A DNA stretch of 64,000 bases from Erythroxylum novogranatense (taxonomy: Eukaryota; Streptophyta; Magnoliopsida; Malpighiales; Erythroxylaceae), in assembly GCA_029891385.1 (NCBI GenBank), contig CM057233.1:10667460-10731459 (forward strand), in the 5' to 3' direction. Within the stretch, counting starts at the first letter, position 1; each line of letters starts with the position of its first letter. Made by a program: the position numbers and the translations under genes. This document shows, piece by piece, positions 12,241-23,165 of the stretch. Below the pieces are notes generated by a model that had not been told where the DNA came from, ran no database searches, and worked only from the letters and a program-made list of their open reading frames with translations.

Positions 12241-12436
12241 GTTTTATTTATAGCCAATCTTTCCTTATTATTACTTTTGTATACGTGTGGGTACCTTTTT
12301 CCCGTCCTCGCCAGACAGTTTTTAACTACCACGCCTCGCTTATCATTAATAAAGGGGTGTTCAAGTTTTCAAGAATGAAAAGCTCCATTGTGGCAAAGAT
12401 TAAAATCAAATTAACCATCGCTCTAAGATTTTCTAC

Positions 12437-12920
12437 AGATCGACTTTGGTCGGTCGCCAGACAGACAAGATCCCCGGGCCTTGCTCTCAGATCTCCTTAG
12501 ATCGACTTGATTCGGTCGGTCGCCAGACAAGATCCTTGGGGCCTTGCTCAGATCTCCTGATCGACTTTGGTCGGTCGGTCGCCAGACAAGATCCACAGGG
12601 CCTTGCTCTAGATCTCCTTTGATCGACTTGATTCGATCGGTCGCCAGACAAGATCCACAGGGCCTCGCTCGGCATTTCCTATAGATCGGCTTGATCGGTC
12701 GGGTCGCCAGACAAGATCCCCTGGGCCTCGCCGACATTTTCTCTGATCGACTTGATTATTCGGGTCGCCAGACAAGATCCCTGAGCCTTGCTCGACACCT
12801 CCAGATCGACTTGATCGGTCGGTCGCCAGACAAGATCCCAGGGCCTTGCTCGGTAAGCATTCTCAATAGGTCGACCTCGGCCGATCGCCGCCAAGACAAG
12901 ATCCTTGGGACCTCGTTTTA
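12437..12920 (+). repeat. Tandem array, about 8 units of ~60 bp, inside the Tat element
   Basis: Each unit contains GATCGACTTGATCGGTC, then CGCCAGACAAGATCC, then GGGCCTTGCTC, with starts near 12438, 12499, 12559, 12619, 12682, 12743, 12802 and 12864. Unit lengths vary by a few bases; the last unit is the most diverged. It lies between integrase and the antisense ORF. Frames read from it, such as 12423-12737 on the minus strand, are simple repeat translations and were not called. Confidence 0.93.
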
Positions 12921-13358
12921 ACCCAACCGCGACTCTACTCAATACCGATCGACCGTATGCGTAACACTCGAGCCTACTACGATCCAAGCAAAGAACAAAT
13001 CAAAGAATCGACTTTGAAAAATAGCTTCGAGAAGATGAAATACAAAACACAGGTTCAATCGATCGAATTTGTCACGCCACAAGCCCGACCAGTGAGCTCC
13101 TACCGCAAACGATTTTATCAAGCTAGAAACCGCACCACTACTGAAAACGAAGAGCCAAAACATGGGTAGTAAGTTCAAAGAAAAGAATTTTATTTCGCAA
13201 TTTGGTCCCGTCACAAGCCCACCAGGTGAGCTTAGTGTTTGCGGGGAGAAGGTGTGTATCCGGAGAATACTTAAGCGGATGGACGCCAGAGAAGTCTCCA
13301 AGGGAGAGGAGCAAGATGAGGGAGCAATGAAGGAACATCCTCATAGGGATCCTCCTCT

Positions 13359-15274
13359 CTAATCGAGGTCTAGCTCCTCATCCGGGCGTCTCGGCTCCCC
13401 TCGACCGCTTCGCCATCTCCTCCAAGGAAAGTCCAAAACTTGAGGAATAAGCGGCCCAAGATAATCTTGAACGAGGGGCACGCCGACCCTCGGGAGTATA
13501 AAGCTCGTGACCCTCCTCAAGACCCTAAGGACCATGTCGCAGTAAGCTCCAAACTCTCCTCGTCTAAGAACCTCGTCTTCCATCGCTTGATGGCGTCGAT
13601 CCGTTGCTTCATTGCATCGCCGCACCTCTGCCAAGGTTTTCTACCGTCCCTTTCCACCATTGCGGAGCTGACAATCTATCGGAGTCGCTTATTAAGCTCC
13701 CGCCCATTCTAACATTTCCCTCCACTCGGCGACCTCTCTCTCCCTCTCCATCCTCTCGATCTCCCTTTCTTTCTTCGCTTCGCCAATCGAGCCAACAAAG
13801 ACCTCTTCTCCTCCTCCAAGGATGCATTTTGAGCTGAGGAAGTCTTTCCTCCTTTACCTCCAACACCGTCTTCGAGGTCTTCGTTTGCTCATGCAGATCC
13901 CGGACTTCTTGGTCCGGCGTCTCCAAATCTTTGCAAAGACGGCGAGGACATTGTCGCTGTCAGACACCAAGACGAACAAGCCGAGATCCCAAATTGAGCG
14001 CTCTTCTTTTCCATCATCTCCTCGTCCACGGGAGGATAATCCCCCAAGAAGATCTGGGATACTTCGAGGTCACCGTGGTGGCATCCTTAGCAAGCTTAAG
14101 GGCGGACCCCATTGCCCATGGTTCGCGATCGCACCTTCCCTTGCCCTTCTCGCTCCTCTCCAGACGCTTGGTAGGACCAACTTCTTCCTCTTAAGAGGAG
14201 GCTCGCCTCCTCCTCTTCCTCCCTCGTCAAGCGGCCAGGCCCGCGTCAAGCTGGGACGAGGTAATGACGCCGAGGCGTAGGGAAGGTCCCTAAGACATGA
14301 AACATCCATCTATCAGTCGAGGGGGCCCCTCGAGATAAAGCAGAGTCTCCACCGTCTCTCCACCTTTCCTTTTCTTCTGCAGATCGCTTTTTCAACTTGG
14401 CGGCTCGCACGATCTTCATCCACTCACCATGTCCGCACGATGACAAATCGAGTTAGAGAAAAACTAACACATCAAATTCAACAATCAATACAATCACGAG
14501 GAGTCAACCGGACGGGCGTTTCCCCTCTAGCCCGCTAATCCGAGGCGGGGGACTGACAAGGAAGGAGTCGGCTGAGGCTCCCCAGGGATATCCCTGAATG
14601 AGCCGATCGAAGTTGTATCTACCGAGCTCCTTGATACGACCAATCAACTCCCACTCCTCCCTACCGAGGGACAAGGTCGACGCGTCATTCCATTGCTCGG
14701 CCAGGGGATACCTCCACGGCCGACACTCGGAGGAAGACCCCGGGGGCTTCACGAAAAAGTACTTGACTCGCCAGATGAAACTTGAAGGCGTTCCGGTAGG
14801 CGATACCGAGCATCCTTATATCAGAAGAAGGAATCCCATCCGGAGCTCGATTGTGACTCATTCTCGTGAAATGGCGCAGAACGCCGGAAGGTGGATAGCC
14901 GACCGATGGCACAAAGAAGGACAACCTGCTTATAAACCTCCAACTGTTTGGAGGAATCTAGCTCAGCGAGATCCCGTAGGTGGAGCACACCTCGTCAATG
15001 ATTGGGGCATAGGGAGTCTCATCCCACCAACCGAAAAGAAGCTGCCGGAAACAGCGAAGTACCCGAAGTTGCTGTGGATCCGCTCGTTCTGCAAAGCCAA
15101 CCGAGGCCCCCAAGACGAAGGGATATTAAACTTAATCGCCAACCTATTCAACTCCCTACGGGTCATTGACGACGCCGTCTTCGGCGGTGCCCCCACAACC
15201 GCTCCGTCTCTTCTCTCTCTCATCAACGCCTCCTCCGCAACTCCGGCCACACTCCCAGAACTACCGTTCGACAT
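13359..15274 (-). pseudogene. Antisense ORF region of the Tat element
   Basis: On the minus strand, a run of overlapping open frames stretches from an ATG at 15274 (MSNGSSGSVAGVAEEALM...) down to about 13360. Frames shift near 14965, 14690, 14500 and 13610. The N-terminal part includes TRRELNRLAIKFNIPSSWGP. The distal part is very rich in Glu, Arg and Lys (for example ERKGDREDGEGERGRR near 13750), suggesting coiled coil. Antisense extra ORFs at this position are known in several Tat elements; their function is not established. I take it as one decayed ORF of about 600 codons. Plus-strand frames over the same stretch (13822-14280, 14598-15389) are treated as shadows. A TATA-like motif sits about 200 bp upstream. 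Confidence 0.6.
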
Positions 15275-15477
15275 GATCAACAAGAAAAAGACTTTCGGAA
15301 ACGAAGAGGGAATGAAGAAAAAGGACGTACCTAATCGGAGTTTGGAAACAGGGAAATCGGACGGCGAAATGAAAGGAAATTTCTGGTAATCACGAGCGAT
15401 GATAAGCAAACGAAGGCAAAGTACAAGCGGGAGAATGAAAGGAAACGTGAAAGCGTACTCTAACTCACAACCATGAA

Positions 15478-15485
15478 TATTTATA
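15478..15485 (-). promoter_or_regulatory. Candidate TATA box for the antisense ORF
   Basis: Read on the minus strand, the sequence is CCCCTATAAATATTC, a near-perfect plant TATA box, 204 nt upstream of the antisense ATG at 15274. The frame is open in between, so an upstream start (ATG at 15505) cannot be ruled out, but a TATA box favours the downstream one. This is motif evidence only. Confidence 0.45.
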
Positions 15486-15489
15486 GGGG

Positions 15490-16056
15490 TCGAAAGGAGG
15501 AACACTTGAAAGTGACCCGGTCGGCCACGACGCGTGGAGACAATCCGAAGCTATGCTCGGACATGCGCACGATCCGAGCCACAGGAATTAGGTTACTCGA
15601 CAATAGAAGAGGTACGTGCGGTTGAAAGGAAGAGGCGTGGCGATTGAAAAGACGTCTGGAGACGGTATGCGGCGTTTGCAAGGACGATACGTTTAAATTA
15701 CGAGCGGTTGTCGAGCACGCACCAAACAATAAATGTACCAAGTCAGCGTGCTCGCCAATGATGGCGGGTCGACCTACTATAACACGATCGTCACGCAACA
15801 AGCGATAAGACCGTCGGTCGAGGGACCTCAACCAATCAATCCTAATCTGACGATTAGAGCACAACGGGTCGGCCATTACAAGCAGACAGACCGATGTGTC
15901 AAGACCACCAACTAAAATCACCCGCCGCCTAAACCGAGCTATAAGGCCAACGCTGACCGATCGGCCACATTGCGACCGATCCGCTTTACGCATTATGAAG
16001 TTACCGACGAATCACAACAACATACTCCTTCGACCCTTCTCTTCGCTCGGACTCGA
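15490..16056. other. Tat element, non-coding stretch before the PPT
   Basis: No domain or repeat was recognised between the antisense ORF upstream region and the polypurine tract. The frames present on either strand are short and carry no family motif. Confidence 0.5.
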
Positions 16057-16069
16057 GGTAGGGGGCTTA
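16057..16069 (+). other. Polypurine tract of the Tat element
   Basis: AGGTAGGGGGCTTA lies immediately before the 3' LTR start TGGTTGGAGTC. It gives the plus-strand orientation of the element, in agreement with the PBS at 6949. Confidence 0.8.
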
Positions 16070-16468
16070 TGGTTGGAGTCGGCAATATCGCCTAAGTCCA
16101 ATGTGACGCCGATCGATCGATCACACATCCATCGCTTAATTTGGGTCTAATCCACAAACCCGGCCGTCGGCGAGAAAACCTCCCATGCACGACGTGAGAA
16201 ACGTAAGGACCTAAAACCTAGCAGAAATCATATATAAGGTATGATTCTCTCATTATCAAGTGCGAGATCATAACTAGTTGCTTTTTCTCGATCATATTTT
16301 GTCTCACCTTCACCAAAAGACTTACTTGATCGTCGGAGGGCTACTCGGGACACAACCTCGATAAGTCTTCCTTGTTTTGCGGTGATTTCACGTTGGAACC
16401 ACTTCAACGAGTATAGGGATCATGGATCGAATGGTAAGAATAATCGATTCGGTAGTAATCCGTGAGCA
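16070..16468 (+). mobile_element. Tat element 3' LTR
   Basis: It begins TGGTTGGAGTCGGCAATATC and ends ATCCGTGAGCA, directly followed by the AGAAG target duplication at 16469-16473. It matches the 5' LTR with about a dozen short indels and a roughly similar number of substitutions, plus one more changed patch (about 16158-16175). Confidence 0.93.
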
Positions 16469-16473
16469 AGAAG
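16469..16473. repeat. Target-site duplication AGAAG, right copy
   Basis: Identical to 6548-6552 and directly after the LTR end GAGCA. Confidence 0.9.
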
Positions 16474-18014
16474 GTTCAAATCTACGACCTCACTTAAGCC
16501 AAAAGAGTCACTTATCAACTTATTTGCACCTCAATGATTTATATTTTGTTTTCACTCGCATATATTGTCAGATAACCATACGATGATGTAGTCCATGCAT
16601 TACACTTTGAATACGCTTTAATACCGCGAGACACGGTTTGGGCTACAACTATGGCCCATGGTCCATGCTATAGACCGTCCTATTTTCTATGGTGGAGAGA
16701 CATGATCTCTAGCATGCTTGTGGCTTACAACATAAATCTTCTCATCTCCATATGGTCTGTGGCACGACATGTCTTATATCATGTTCCTTTTGAGTTTTGT
16801 TTAACGCTGCATGGTCTCTCCTTAGCTCATATCTCTTCTTGTACTTGATCCATATTGTTCCTCCAAATTTCTAATTTTTTTTTTCATATTTTTCTTGAAA
16901 TATCCTCTAATTCTTTGTAAATCTCATCCCAACGTCAAATATGTCCAATTTCTTAAAAATATATTAAAAAACTAAGGGTTGTTTGGCTTTACATTCATTT
17001 TTCAGGTGCAGTTTCTGGTTATTGTTTCCTTTTTAGTTCTTTTTCTTGTTAAAAACTAATTTTGTTGAAATTTGTAATAAAAATAAAAATAAAAATCTAT
17101 TTGATTAAGGTTTGTAATAAAAATTGAAAACATAAACTTGTTTGATTTTGTCATACTATTTTTGTTTCATTCTTATTATAGTATTAAATTGTTAATTTAA
17201 TTTATTTCTGAATATTTCAAATTATATTCTTAAATTAGTTAATTATCATTATTATTAGAAATAAAAGGTATGAATATTTAATATAATTGAAAAATTTGCA
17301 TGTGAACTTTATATAATAAAAGTTCAATGTAAAATATAAGTGCTTTAAAGCATAATTGTAATATTTCTTACAAAAAGAAAATAAATTAATTAAAACTTTC
17401 ATTAACATATTTGTCTAGTACTTTTTCTAGCTTTTAAGATAAATTTTAAAATTACGTTGGTGTGATAGTATACTCTATTTGAGAATTTGCATATTTCATC
17501 TATATTTTCTACAATTAGCTATTTATTTTTAACATATTTGTCAAATAAGCCATTAATATATCTATGCATTCTAATAAAATTATGTAAAACATAAAAATCA
17601 ATAATAATATATTTTTGTTTTGTTCAAATCATATTTATCATATAAACTTTTATCTTATATGTTAATTGATTAAACAAATATACAATCTCTTTAAATAATT
17701 ATGCTGAAAAGCTGCAGCAAATCTGACTACGTCATCACATCACATGGCTACGTTGCTCCTCTGGATCTGATCAGAATGGGGCCCATCCCATCCCATCCAA
17801 TCCTCACACAGTCAAACTCCTTCCTATTCCAGGCAACGGTTTTATTATTGTTTTTGAAGCGAATGGAAAGACAACGACGGTGCAGTAAATGCACACAGCT
17901 AACATGTTAACCGGTGATTACCGGTAACTGTCTCCGCCACCGACACCAATCTCCGGTGACATTGTCCAAATAAAAAAAAATTTCAGGCGGGCTTTTAAAA
18001 TCCCATGTTCCCGG
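16474..18014. other. Intergenic, upstream of the gar2-like gene
   Basis: No gene seen. From about 16975 to 17690 the sequence is strongly AT-rich with poly-T/poly-A patches, beginning GGGTTGTTTGG. It may be a decayed MITE related to the AT-rich block at 4060-4680, but no clean terminal repeats or target duplication could be fixed. From 17700 to 18010 base composition turns balanced, as expected for a gene promoter (for example ACGTCATCACATCACATGGC at about 17729). Confidence 0.5.
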
Positions 18015-18097
18015 CACTCTCTTATACTTCCAACCCACTGATACGGTGATATCACTTGTCTTAATTAAGCAGAAACATTGGAGTACTAAGCAACCCC

Positions 18098-18133
18098 ATG
18101 AACATGCAAGAGAGATATAGAAAAAAGCGCTAA
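18098..18133 (+). CDS. Possible short upstream ORF in the 5' leader of the gar2-like gene
   Basis: ATGAACATGCAAGAGAG... to TAA encodes MNMQERYRKKR, 11 residues. It lies about 80 bases before the donor splice site at 18212. If the leader starts before this point, it would be translated first and could lower expression of the main ORF. Neither transcription nor conservation can be judged here. Confidence 0.25.
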   Translation: MNMQERYRKKR

Positions 18134-18211
18134 TCCCGAAGTTAAGTGATTGTTACTTGGAAAAACCAAAAGCAGAAAGATTTTCTTTGGAAGCAGAGCA
18201 CTAAAGCTGCG

Positions 18212-19159
18212 GTGAGTCTCTTTTTACCTTCCTTTTTACAATGTCGTTTCTCGGGTGTCTTCGTTTGCTTCTCTCTTTCTCTGTCCTTATCTCTATCTGT
18301 CTGCCTGAGTGTAAATGTGTAACGTACGGATATCATTTTTGTAAACAGCGACACCCGTAAATTGACTAATCACAGCGTACGTAACATTGATTATCTTCTT
18401 TCACCAGATGTGGTCTTTAGATCTTTCTTCACTCGTTGCTTTTGTTCGGTTCTCTTGTTTCTTTGATCTGACTCGGTTTCCCTGTCTCTTATGGTGCTCT
18501 GCTTGAGATGGAAAGTTTCAGGTTCTTCTTAACGTTTTTCTCATGCTTATCGTTTTGTTGTCCGAATCTTTTGGCTTTCTTTGGTGTTCTTTGTGATGTT
18601 TTCTAGAGTTGAAGTTTCAGTTCAAGTTCTACTATCTACTTCTAAGCCTTGAATGCATTTCTTTTGAGTTGCAAGTGTAGATCTGCTTTTAGTGCTTTCA
18701 AAGAATGGGGCAAAGACAACGCGTCTTCGTTGTTTTCTTAATGTTTGTTGCGGTGGGAGATCTTTGTACTTGTCGGTTTAATTTGAGTCATGGTCTCACT
18801 TTCTCCGAAACTGTTGAGTCTTGATTCTTAAAAGCATAGATATGTCGGATGTACTTGCGATGATTATGATCATACTCTTTTTTTCAATTGCTTCTGTCCA
18901 ATTCTGGCAGAAGTGATAATTGTTCACTGACCCGCTGGGGATTAGAGTTTGACTTCGTGTTGCTAACGTCCAAATGGCCAATTCTTGTGTATCCTTTACA
19001 GACTTGTTTCAGATAGTTGATTTAGAGTGGAAAACGCTACAAGCAGTTCATGCTACTTGGTAAGTGGGCGAATCCTATTTTCGATGCATACGGCGTGAAC
19101 CCAACGTGTAAATTTTCATGAATGAGTCTTTAGTTTCTGTTCTTACTCTTTTAAAGCAG
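18212..19159 (+). other. 5'-leader introns of the gar2-like gene
   Basis: GCTGCG/GTGAGTCTC at 18211/18212 is a strong donor. TGTATCCTTTACAG ends at 19001, followed by a 58-base non-coding exon 19002-19059 that ends TACTTG/GTAAGTGG. The next acceptor, CTTTTAAAGCAG, ends at 19159. This gives two leader introns (18212-19001 and 19060-19159). The segment is T-rich, as plant introns are, and holds no long frame. A single intron 18212-19159 skipping the small exon is also possible. Confidence 0.6.
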
Positions 19160-19203
19160 CTCGCTCGTTGGTTTGATAGAGTTTGACGTCGAACGCCTTA
19201 GTT

Positions 19204-22200
19204 ATGAAAGAGATTGACAAGAAGAGAGCCTCAAACAATAGGCAAGCAAAACGCCCCGGAAAAACTGAGAGGAGAGACCGCAAGCCACACCAAACATTGA
19301 ATGGAAATAGAAGTGAAACTAAAGCATTTCCAGCTAAACCGGACTCTAGTGTCTTAGTAAGTGACTCCAACACGGGCTCGGAGCCCTCTGAAGTTTATGA
19401 AAACATGGTCATACATTATCTGGATGATGTCAACAGGTTTGAGGAGGCACCTCAAGGTTCGAAAGCCAGTGCCATGATTGATAAACTGAATAAAGATGAG
19501 ATCTTAGATGACCATTCTACTGATTTGGAAAAAGAATCTAAGAATGGAAGAGAAGAGGAATCAGATTCTGATACAATAATAGATTCAGTATCATCTCATG
19601 CGGATTCAGTTGTAGCGGAGGATGAGAAAGTAGAAAGACTTGTTGGAGTCCCCAAAAGTTTTGCCGGTAAGAATGGCTTGGATGGATCTAGAGGGAAATC
19701 TGATCATGAAGATAGTAAATCCGAAGGTAAACCATTGAATAATAGTCTTAATAAACATTCAAAATCAAAGAAAGAGTTTTATAGAGTTTGTGATTTAAGT
19801 TCTGAAATAAATTCCCAAGAAAATAACGACCCTCGTGAACCTTCATCAGAACCTTCTGAAGGAGTTGTTGATAAGCCAGTTGAAGAAGTAAAAGATACAA
19901 ACGTTTTGGATCAGGCCTCAAATGGCACTAAAAGTGTCATAAATGATAATGAAATAATTGATGCAGATGAAAATGGGGAACCAGAGGATGAGGCAGTCTT
20001 AAATCAGCGGATTGAAGATTTGGAAATGAAAATTGAGAAACTTGAAGAGGAGCTCAGAGAAGTTGCTGCTCTTGAAATATCACTGTATTCTGTTGTATCA
20101 GAACATGGTAGCTCAGCACATAAGGTGCACACACCTGCTCGTCGTCTTTCTAGACTTTACATTCATGCTTGTAAGCATTGGACTCAAAATAAATGGGCTA
20201 CAATTGCTAAAAATACTATATCAGGACTTGTGTTGATTGCCAAATCATGTGGGAATGACGTTCCAAGGCAAGTACTCTTAACTGGAAAATGTGCTTAAAT
20301 TGTCACTCTGAGCTGTTATAGACTGATACATAGTGTTCTGTTTTTCAAGGTTAACATTCTGGTTGTCAAACACTGTTGTTCTGAGGGAGATCATATCTCA
20401 GGCATTTGGTAGTTCACATTACCAAAATCCACAAGCAAATTTTGCCGAGTCCAATGGCAGTGCAAAGAGGAATGATTCAAATGAAGGAAAACGTGCCACT
20501 CTGAAATGGAAGGGTGGTTCAGGTAATAAACTAGCTGGTGGCTTTCTTCAGTTCTCTGAAGATTGGCAGGAGACAAGAACCTTCATAACTGCCTTGGAGA
20601 AAGTTGAATCATGGATGTTTTCTCGGATAGTTGAATCAGTTTGGTGGCAGGTATATAATTTCTAGCTATCATCCAATTCCGCTCAACGAATGAATTTATA
20701 GAACTGGATAATTTCCACTCATAAGAATGATACAAATGTAGTTTCTCTTTTTTTACAAATGAGTGAAGTAAGGCCTCAAGCATGAAGTGGTTTAGTTTTG
20801 TTCATAAGAAGATTGCTGTAAATGGTATGGTTAATCCTCATTTTGTTAATCAATAGAAGTCCTCTGATGTCTTTTCAGGCTTTAACTCCACATATGCAAT
20901 CTCCGAAGGACTTGTCTAAGAAAAGCACAGGAAAATTGTTAGGACCTGCCCTAGGTGACCAACAGCAGGGTAGCTTTTCCGTCAACCTTTGGAAGAATGC
21001 TTTCCAAGATGCATTCCAAAGACTTTGCCCTGTTAGAGCTGGAGGACATGAGTGTGGTTGTTTGCCTGTCATAGCAAGATTGGTACACATTTTCAGTTTT
21101 GCAATTCCTCCATCTAGCCATATGTTTAAGTTCTTTTGTATATGTATAAAATTCATGGCTTTTATTGGTTCAATACATTATATGGCCACTTCCTTTTGCT
21201 TGGAAGTTTTGATTATAGTTCAGCTGGATTCAAAACTTGTGCTTTTAAATAATCTGTTGACCAGGTCATGGAACAATGTGTTGCGAGACTAGATGTAGCA
21301 ATGTTCAATGCCATTCTCCGTGAATCAGTTCATGAGATCCCAACAGACCCTATTTCTGATCCTATTGTCGATCCCAAGGTCCTACCCATTCCAGCTGGAG
21401 ACATGAGTTTTGGCTCTGGCGCCCAACTGAAAAATTCGGTATGTGTAGATCTTTCATTAACATTCTTGCCCTTATTGCATGTGTTGAAATGGCAAGTAGT
21501 ATCTGCTTGTGGTAGGCCTATACCCTATGTTCAGTTAATTGCAGTGAATTGTTTTATTCTCAAGAGCACATGCACTTAAAGCGTCAATATCTTGATAATG
21601 AACTACCACATGTATTCAGGCAGAGATATATTTTCCCTTTTATGGTAAAAACTCTTTAAACCATGGAAACCTATTTCCTATGCAGGTTGGTAATTGGTCT
21701 AGATGGCTAACTGATATGTTTGGCATGGATACTGATGACTCCATGAAAGAACAGCAGAATGATGAGAATGATGAAATGCAAGATATTGAATCTAAATGCT
21801 TCCTCCTCCTTAACGACTTGAGTGATCTTCTGATGCTTCCAAAGGACATGCTCATGGATCGATCAATGAGAAAACAGGTGATTCTCTAATCTAAAAAAAT
21901 TAGCTTAAAAGTCTGTTGGTTTTGCAAATGCTCTTAGTTGGTGGAGTTTGACTTTGATTATTATCTGCTTGATGTTCCAAGGTTTGCCCATCAATTAGTC
22001 TTGCACTCATAAAGAGGATACTCTGCAACTTTACTCCAGATGAGTTCTGTCCAGATCCTGTTCCAGGAGATGTGTTAGAAGTACTCAATGCTGAGGTACA
22101 AATTTTTATATTTTCGACATTTATATCTCAATATAAGTCCATTTGACAATTTATCGGCTATGGTGTGAGTAGAATAGGACTTCTGAAACATTTAAGTGGA

Positions 22201-22898
22201 ATAGGACTTAAAGAATAATCAATCTTGGCAGGTGTTCCCTTTATATGAAAAATTACGAGTTCAAAACTATGGCAAACCTTGCCACACAAGTACTGTATAT
22301 TTTATTTAGGGCTTCTAATTGATGTTTTCAGCTTGACGGCAATATTTCATTAATAGTACTTCAGTTTTAGGAGAAGATACTTGAGAAATAGTTGATGAAG
22401 AGGGCTAGAGTAAGATAGTTCAAGATTGAGGTCTTTCTGACTTGTGATGATGAGCTCTACCGTGTAATGCTTGTTTTTGATTATTTCTATTTAAAATTTT
22501 TGATTTCTGCTCACTCGGAGTAGAATATTTGTGTCCTGATGCTTTTGATTCATTCATCTTTTAAGAGTATTATTGAGCGGAGGATGCCGAGAGAGTCTGC
22601 AAAAGGCTTTCCTTATGCAGCTACCCCAGTTTTGTACACTCCACCATCGTCTGCTGATGTTGCTGAAAAAATTGCTGAGGCAGGAGGAAGATCTCAATTG
22701 TCAAGGAACGCTTCTGTTGTACAGAGGAAAGGATACACAAGTGACGAGGAACTTGAGGAACTGGACTGTCCACTCACTTCCATAATTGAGAAGTTGCCAT
22801 CATCTCCAAGTGTCATAACCGACGGACAAAAGGAACATTCAAGTTATGCAGTCACTAATGCTAGGTATGAACTGCTTCGTGAAGTGTGGTCCATGTGA
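19204..22898 (+). CDS. gar2-related / dilute-domain-like protein, 7 coding exons
   Basis: Exons: 19204-20267, 20350-20650, 20879-21082, 21265-21438, 21686-21877, 21982-22095, 22566-22898. They sum to 2,382 nt, one open frame of 793 aa ending in TGA at 22896-22898. The start is the first in-frame ATG after TAG at 19177. Residues 1-260 are hydrophilic, rich in Ser, Glu, Asp and Lys, and likely disordered. A coiled coil (RIEDLEMKIEKLEEELREVA) lies at about 269-288. A conserved globular C-terminal half follows (ISLYSVVSEHGSSAHKVHTP; SGLVLIAKSCGNDVPR; ALEKVESWMFSRIVESVWWQ). I recognise this as the plant family named 'nucleolar protein gar2-related' (Arabidopsis AT2G42320, AT3G57780), whose C-terminal half resembles the dilute (DIL) domain of class V myosins. 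It has no motor domain. Molecular function is not established. All introns are GT-AG except the first coding one (GC-AG). Confidence 0.9.
20268..20349 (+). other. GC-AG intron
   Basis: The exon ends CCAAG and the intron starts GCAAGTACTC; it ends TTTTTCAAG, 82 bp in all. Only this GC donor keeps the frame and the conserved junction VPR-LTFWLSNT. The nearby GT (CAA/GTACTC) would shift the frame. AG/GCAAGT is the usual consensus of minor GC donors. Confidence 0.88.
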
Positions 22899-23165
22899 AT
22901 GCCGGGATAAGGTGAATTGTATATTACTTTGTATCTTTAAAAATAAGAATGCAATTTGGAATAAGTTGCAAAGGAAAATGAATGCAAGTTTTAGAAGCTT
23001 CATAAGGTAGCTGAATCCAACAGTTCCTTGCGACTCTGGAAACAGTGTTTCAGTAAAATAAGGTCAATTGCAATTGTAATCAGGTGCTTAATGTAGTCGA
23101 GAGCCAAGAATCATGCAATGCTTACAATTACAGATAACATATATCAGCACTTGACTAATGGGACA
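22899..23165 (+). other. Probable 3' UTR of the gar2-like gene
   Basis: Non-coding DNA after the stop codon. An AATAAG variant lies near 22962 and other A-rich signals occur after it, but no polyadenylation site can be fixed from sequence alone. Confidence 0.4.

Larger units (their letters stand above)
6553..16468 (+). mobile_element. Complete Ty3/gypsy Tat-lineage retrotransposon
   Basis: About 9.9 kb, bounded by two LTRs of 394 and 399 bp and flanked by the direct repeat AGAAG. The order on the plus strand is LTR, PBS, gag, protease, RT, RNase H, second RNase H-like segment, integrase, a tandem array, a long region open on the minus strand, PPT, LTR. A pol followed by a long extra region with an antisense ORF is a known feature of Tat-lineage elements. 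All coding parts carry many short indels and are non-functional as written. The element is clearly more GC-rich than the Athila, LINE and Copia DNA to its right. It lies between the two host genes. Confidence 0.93.

Noticed and set aside
12423..12987. Arg/Pro-rich minus-strand frames of 60-104 codons
   Set aside because: Direct translation of the 60-bp tandem array; periodic residues and no start signal.
14598..15389. 263-codon plus-strand frame in the Tat element
   Set aside because: Lies exactly opposite the antisense ORF region. The minus strand has the better composition, a TATA box and a precedent in Tat elements. It is the one frame I would re-check first if the antisense call fails.
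19183..19203. Upstream TTG start of the gar2-like protein
   Set aside because: Plant nuclear genes rarely start at TTG; the first in-frame ATG is at 19204 with a stop upstream at 19177.
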